Position numbers and translations under genes: made by a program. The notes under the pieces were generated by a model, which did no database searches, was not told the DNA's origin, and saw only the letters and a list, made by a program, of their open reading frames with translations. Of a DNA stretch of 7,575 bases, positions 5,160 through 7,575 are shown piece by piece. The stretch is taken from positions 1 to 7,575 of the forward strand of contig PLQY01000100.1 of assembly GCA_003160265.1 (NCBI GenBank). The letters run 5' to 3'. Numbering within the stretch: the stretch's first letter is position 1; each line of letters begins with the position of its first letter. This DNA is from Peptococcaceae bacterium (GTDB lineage Bacteria > Bacillota > DSM-12270 > Thermacetogeniales > Thermacetogeniaceae).

Positions 5160-5612
5160 ATGATGGCAGAAGAAGCTGATGGCGTTTCTTACAAGCTGAT
5201 CGTCACTACTGTGGACGGTTCGCAGCCGTCCTCGAAGGCGGTGGATCATGCTGCCATGCTGGCAAGGCTGACCGGGGCGCGCCTCAAAATCATCTATGTG
5301 GTGGATACCCACATCACCTTTCAATTGGGCACCTATCAGCAACTGGCCATAGAGACCCTCCAACAGGACGGCGCCCGGGTGGTTGCCGAAGCGGTCAAGA
5401 TCGCCAAGGATGCCGGGGTCGGCGACGTCGACGGCGAGGTGATGAGCGGCAGTCCGCGGGTAGTGATCATCGACTGGGCGAAGGAGAATGCGGCCAGCCT
5501 GATCGTCGTCGGTTCCCACGGCTATTCCCGCCTCACCTACATTCTGATCGGCAGCGTGGCAGACTACGTGGTGCACTATGCCCACTGCCCGGTCATGGTA
5601 GTGAGGGGGTAG
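5160..5612 (+). CDS. UspA-type universal stress protein, 150 aa
   Basis: A single-domain universal stress protein: a cytoplasmic dimer with a Rossmann-like fold, involved in resistance to starvation and other stress. The first strand and loop read V-T-T-V-D19-G-S, with the conserved Asp. The C-terminal nucleotide-binding signature G-x2-G-x9-G-S/T is intact (GSHG at 118-121, GS at 131-132), followed by the family ending C-P-V-M-V-V-R. It is therefore of the ATP-binding MJ0577-like class rather than the E. coli UspA class that lacks the motif. Three ATGs in a row (5157, 5160, 5163) follow AAGGAGGAGG. The middle one is best spaced from AGGAGG (7 bases), but any could be used. A GTG at 5127 would add ten residues without support. 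The next gene begins 5 bases after the stop, indicating an operon. Confidence 0.92.
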   Translation: MMAEEADGVSYKLIVTTVDGSQPSSKAVDHAAMLARLTGARLKIIYVVDTHITFQLGTYQQLAIETLQQDGARVVAEAVKIAKDAGVGDVDGEVMSGSPRVVIIDWAKENAASLIVVGSHGYSRLTYILIGSVADYVVHYAHCPVMVVRG

Positions 5613-5617
5613 ACCGG

Positions 5618-5899
5618 GTGGCGGTAATCGGCTTCTGCACGCTGGACCTGTTCATGGGCGAGGCGCACTCCCTCAAGGATAAGCGGCGCATCCTCAAGAG
5701 CATGCTCGAAAAGATCAGGTCGCGCTTCAACGTCTCCATTGCCGAGGTGGAACAGCAGGACTTGTGGCAGCGGTCAACGGTGGCTTTTGTTTGTGTCAGC
5801 AACGAACGCGCCCATGCTGACCAGATGCTCAGCGCTGTGGTGCGGTTCATGGAACAGATGGACGCTCAGATCACCTCCTATCAGACTGAAATTTTGTGA
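5618..5899 (+). CDS. ylxP: DUF503 (YlxP-like) protein, 93 aa
   Basis: Matches the small DUF503 family throughout: the first strand I-G-F-C-T-L-D-L, the hallmark H-S-L-K-D-K-R-R, R-F-N-V-S-I-A-E-V, then Q-D-L-W-Q-R and V-S-N-E-R. Length is normal (about 90-95). In Bacillus the family member YlxP is encoded between infB and rbfA in the nusA operon and is linked with ribosome maturation; the molecular role is not settled. Here it is away from those genes and appears coupled to usp. The GTG start is five bases after the usp stop, and its ribosome binding site AGGGGGT (5604-5610) lies in the last usp codons. It may be a second, stress-linked copy. Confidence 0.9.
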   Translation: MAVIGFCTLDLFMGEAHSLKDKRRILKSMLEKIRSRFNVSIAEVEQQDLWQRSTVAFVCVSNERAHADQMLSAVVRFMEQMDAQITSYQTEIL

Positions 5900-5908
5900 A
5901 TAAAACCC

Positions 5909-5959
5909 CTCCTTCCATCATAGGATCAATCAGACACTGAAACCATATTAAGGAAGGAG
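5909..5959 (+). promoter_or_regulatory. Possible RBS-blocking hairpin ahead of the GerMN gene
   Basis: CTCCTTCC (5909-5916), just after the ylxP stop, is an exact complement of GGAAGGAG (5952-5959), the ribosome binding site of the next gene. Pairing would form an 8-bp stem with a 35-base loop and hide the site in read-through transcripts. The match could partly reflect chance, since Shine-Dalgarno complements are low-complexity. Confidence 0.35.
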
Positions 5960-5967
5960 AGGTGAAT

Positions 5968-6606
5968 ATGTGGAATTCTGAGAAGTTGAAGGAGAAAGAA
6001 AAGGAACGACGCCTCTTTCACCTGCGGTTGGCGATTCTGGTCGTTATGGTGGTTGCCTTGCTGGCAGCGGGCGGAGGCTGCAGCCTGACGGAAAAACTGC
6101 AGGAACTGGGGGAGCAACCCACGGCTAACCAGGGCGTGCCCGACCTTAGCGCCGGAGGGCTGAGCAGTCCGCCGCCCCAGGTGGATCAAACCAAGGTGAC
6201 GGTCTACTTCAAGGATGCACAGGGCCGCTACCTGGTGCCGACCACGGTTGAGGTGGACAAGGCGCCGGGTATTGCCAAGGAAGCCCTGGATGCCCTCTGC
6301 CTGGGGCCCGCCCAGGGTGTTGACGCCATCGCAAGCATCCCTGCGGGCGTGCAGGTGAGTAGCGTCAATATCAAGACCGACGGCATCTGTGTGGTCGACC
6401 TGGCGGGGTCTGTGGCCCAGGACAAGCTCAGCCCCAAGGATGAGGCTCTGGCAGTCTACGCCCTGGTGGATACCCTGACGGAGTTCCGCAACGTGAAGCG
6501 GGTGCAGATCCTGGTTGACGGTCAGAAGAAAGATACACTGGCGGGGCACATCCCGATCGATGAGCCGATGCTCCGCAACCTGACCTTCGTTAACGATCAG
6601 GGCTAG
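5968..6606 (+). CDS. GerMN-domain lipoprotein (sporulation/germination type), 212 aa
   Basis: A charged N-terminus (M-W-N-S-E-K-L-K-E-K...), one hydrophobic segment (about 19-35) and C38 after A-A-G-G-G suggest a membrane-anchored lipoprotein. The lipobox is not ideal, with Gly rather than Leu at -3, so simple N-terminal anchoring is also possible. After a proline/glycine-rich linker (about 50-75), a single GerMN domain spans about 76-190: V-T-V-Y-F-K-D, L-V-P-T-T-V-E-V, A-L-D-A-L-C-L-G-P, I-P-A-G-V-Q-V, V-D-L-A-G-S-V, A-V-Y-A-L-V-D-T-L-T-E-F and V-Q-I-L-V-D-G-Q. B. subtilis GerM has two such domains and helps spore cortex assembly; single-domain relatives are common in clostridia. I choose ATG 5968 because AAGGAG lies eight bases upstream; GTG 5962 is too close to it. 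Likely last gene of the usp-ylxP unit, ended by the hairpin at 6639. Confidence 0.9.
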   Translation: MWNSEKLKEKEKERRLFHLRLAILVVMVVALLAAGGGCSLTEKLQELGEQPTANQGVPDLSAGGLSSPPPQVDQTKVTVYFKDAQGRYLVPTTVEVDKAPGIAKEALDALCLGPAQGVDAIASIPAGVQVSSVNIKTDGICVVDLAGSVAQDKLSPKDEALAVYALVDTLTEFRNVKRVQILVDGQKKDTLAGHIPIDEPMLRNLTFVNDQG

Positions 6607-6638
6607 GGACGCTCACATCAGTGATATGGGGAAGAAAA

Positions 6639-6669
6639 AATAAACCGGCAGGAGCGCTGCCGGTTTATT
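6639..6669. terminator. Bidirectional terminator between the GerMN gene and satP
   Basis: AATAAACCGGCA pairs with TGCCGGTTTATT (12 bp) around GGAGCGC. On the minus strand the stem is followed by a T-run (TTTTTTCTTC with the stem end), a canonical terminator for satP 20 bases after its stop. On the plus strand the T-tail is short (TTTATTA), so termination of the GerMN transcript would be weaker. Confidence 0.88.
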
Positions 6670-6689
6670 AGCCGGGTAGGGGTTGTGGC

Positions 6690-7268
6690 TTAGAGCGGCA
6701 GCACGGTTTTCTTGAAGGTCGAGTTGATTACGATTGCCGCCGAGGCATACCATGCAAGTAAAGCGGTGATGATGCCGAAATATCCGCCGAGTATATTGGC
6801 AGTTGCCGAACCGAACGCTCCAAAGTCCAGCAGGAGGAAAGCGATCTCTAAGAACACGAATACCAGCATTGTTGCCGTGTTGGTTTTAAACGAGGCGATC
6901 ATCATGTAGGTGTTGAAGACCGTGAAGCCGATCAGCAAATAACCGAGTCCCGGTGAAACTCCCTTGAACAAGCCGAGGAGGTTCATAAAGACGAAGAAGG
7001 CCACTGACAGCCAGAAGGCGCCGTACGTACTGAAGGCGGTGGCGCCGAAGGTGTTGCCCGTCTTGTACTCCTGCTGTCCGGCCAGCAATTGGGCCAGGCC
7101 GCCGTAGAAGAAGGCCAGGGCGGCTACAACTGACAAGCCGTTTCCGCTCCAAAGACCGGCGTTGATCATGCTCAGGACGAAGGTGGTCAGGGCAAATCCG
7201 GCCAGTCCGAGAGCGGCGGGATTAGAGGTTGAGGCTGCCAAGCTTACTTGTTTAATCTCATCACTCAT
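6690..7268 (-). CDS. satP: SatP/YaaH-family acetate transporter, 192 aa
   Basis: A six-helix membrane protein of the GPR1/FUN34/YaaH (AceTr) family, which moves acetate or succinate with protons or as an anion channel. Helices lie at about 19-39, 46-66, 74-99, 108-126, 131-150 and 160-181. The signature N-P-A-P-L-G-L reads N16-P-A-A19-L-G-L, one Pro to Ala change. F-F-Y-G-G-L-A-Q, Q-E-Y-K-T-G-N-T-F-G and the ending F-K-K-T-V-L-P match E. coli SatP closely, and the length is normal (188 in E. coli). The ATG at 7268 has AAAGGAGGG seven bases upstream. It is a single gene with its own terminator, convergent with the GerMN gene. It suits an organism that makes or uses acetate; acetate chemistry is not otherwise visible in the window. 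Confidence 0.93.
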   Translation of the reverse strand: MSDEIKQVSLAASTSNPAALGLAGFALTTFVLSMINAGLWSGNGLSVVAALAFFYGGLAQLLAGQQEYKTGNTFGATAFSTYGAFWLSVAFFVFMNLLGLFKGVSPGLGYLLIGFTVFNTYMMIASFKTNTATMLVFVFLEIAFLLLDFGAFGSATANILGGYFGIITALLAWYASAAIVINSTFKKTVLPL

Positions 7269-7284
7269 TAATTAACCCTCCTTT

Positions 7285-7575
7285 ACATTGAGATTGCCCG
7301 TGTGCAAGCGATAAACAGTCCACGGAAATCGATCGAGATACCAGTCGCCAATCGAACAGAACACCCCTACCCGGCTTCCAGACGCTGATATTTCACCTCC
7401 TCGGGATAATGGAACACCTGAACTTGATGACCCGGTGGTTGGCTGGCGGCTCATTTTGGAAACAGAGTTTTGCTTGGTCTATGGTGAGATTAGATGAAAG
7501 TAGCAGATGAAAACAGGCGCTTTCTGGTAATGAACTTCAGAAATAAGCTGAAGGTGGGCGAATTCAAGTAATTAC
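7285..7575. other. Region upstream of satP, no convincing gene
   Basis: This must hold the satP promoter, but I find no clear -35/-10 pair on the minus strand. A GAGGAGGTGAAATATC stretch (minus, near 7393-7408) looks like a ribosome binding site, yet only a nine-codon GTG frame follows. On the plus strand, ATG 7494 to TAA 7571 encodes 25 residues (M-K-V-A-D-E-N-R-R-F...K-V-G-E-F-K) behind GGTGAG. It has no known relative and could be chance. A CTTCAG/CTGAAG hairpin (7535-7553) lies inside it. Confidence 0.4.

Noticed and set aside
5094..5585. Minus-strand frame opposite usp
   Set aside because: Mirror of the usp gene; no ribosome binding site and no family resemblance.
5923..5950. CATATTA as a SigG/SigF -10 for the GerMN gene
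   Set aside because: No acceptable -35 at the right spacing, and the -10 would be only 17 bases from the start codon.
7303..7316. TGCAAGCGATAAAC upstream of satP, resembling a CcpA cre site
   Set aside because: Only the left core (TGNAANCGNW) fits; the right end does not match, and no promoter position is known.
7272..7454. 60-codon minus frame upstream of satP
   Set aside because: No ribosome binding site, its end overlaps the satP ribosome binding site, and the sequence looks non-coding (S/G/R-rich).

Overview
The window looks like a chromosomal piece of a spore-forming Firmicute, probably a Peptococcaceae-type clostridium (Desulfotomaculum/Pelotomaculum/Thermincola relatives). The grounds are an agr-type peptide signalling locus with perfect Spo0A boxes and a SigH-like promoter, a GerMN (sporulation/germination) lipoprotein, strong AGGAGG-type ribosome binding sites, frequent GTG/TTG starts, and GC-rich genes separated by AT-rich spacers. 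The genus is inferred from gene content only.

Layout. Positions 1-133 (minus) hold the first codons of a B12-binding radical SAM protein that runs off the left edge; 134-421 is a spacer. From 3508 down to 422, all on the minus strand, lies the most interesting block: a short multi-pass membrane protein resembling an AgrC sensor domain without a kinase, then AgrB (peptide-processing protease), then a 44-residue AgrD-like cyclic-lactone precursor. These three genes overlap one another and must be one transcript. After a spacer with a large perfect-ended inverted repeat comes a six-helix membrane protein with a GGDEF and an HD-GYP domain, both carrying substitutions at key positions. Upstream of the agr genes (3554-3700, AT-rich) are a SigH-like promoter, two perfect Spo0A boxes and a perfect palindrome.

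Positions 3772-4101 hold a decayed RelE-type toxin C-terminus on the plus strand and a cluster of long stem-loops, the last of which probably ends the next gene. That gene (4950-4117, minus) is an amidohydrolase_2 metal-dependent hydrolase or decarboxylase. Divergent from it, on the plus strand, are a UspA-type universal stress protein, a DUF503/YlxP protein and a GerMN lipoprotein. A bidirectional terminator separates these from a convergent SatP/YaaH acetate transporter (7268-6690, minus). The last 290 bases contain no convincing gene.

How it may work together (inference): Spo0A and/or SigH would switch on the agr cassette as cells leave growth. AgrB would export and cyclise the AgrD peptide, and the kinase-less membrane partner would assist or sense it. 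The c-di-GMP-type enzyme just downstream is a plausible, untested output. The other genes (stress, spore lipoprotein, acetate uptake) fit a stationary-phase lifestyle but show no sequence link to the agr block.
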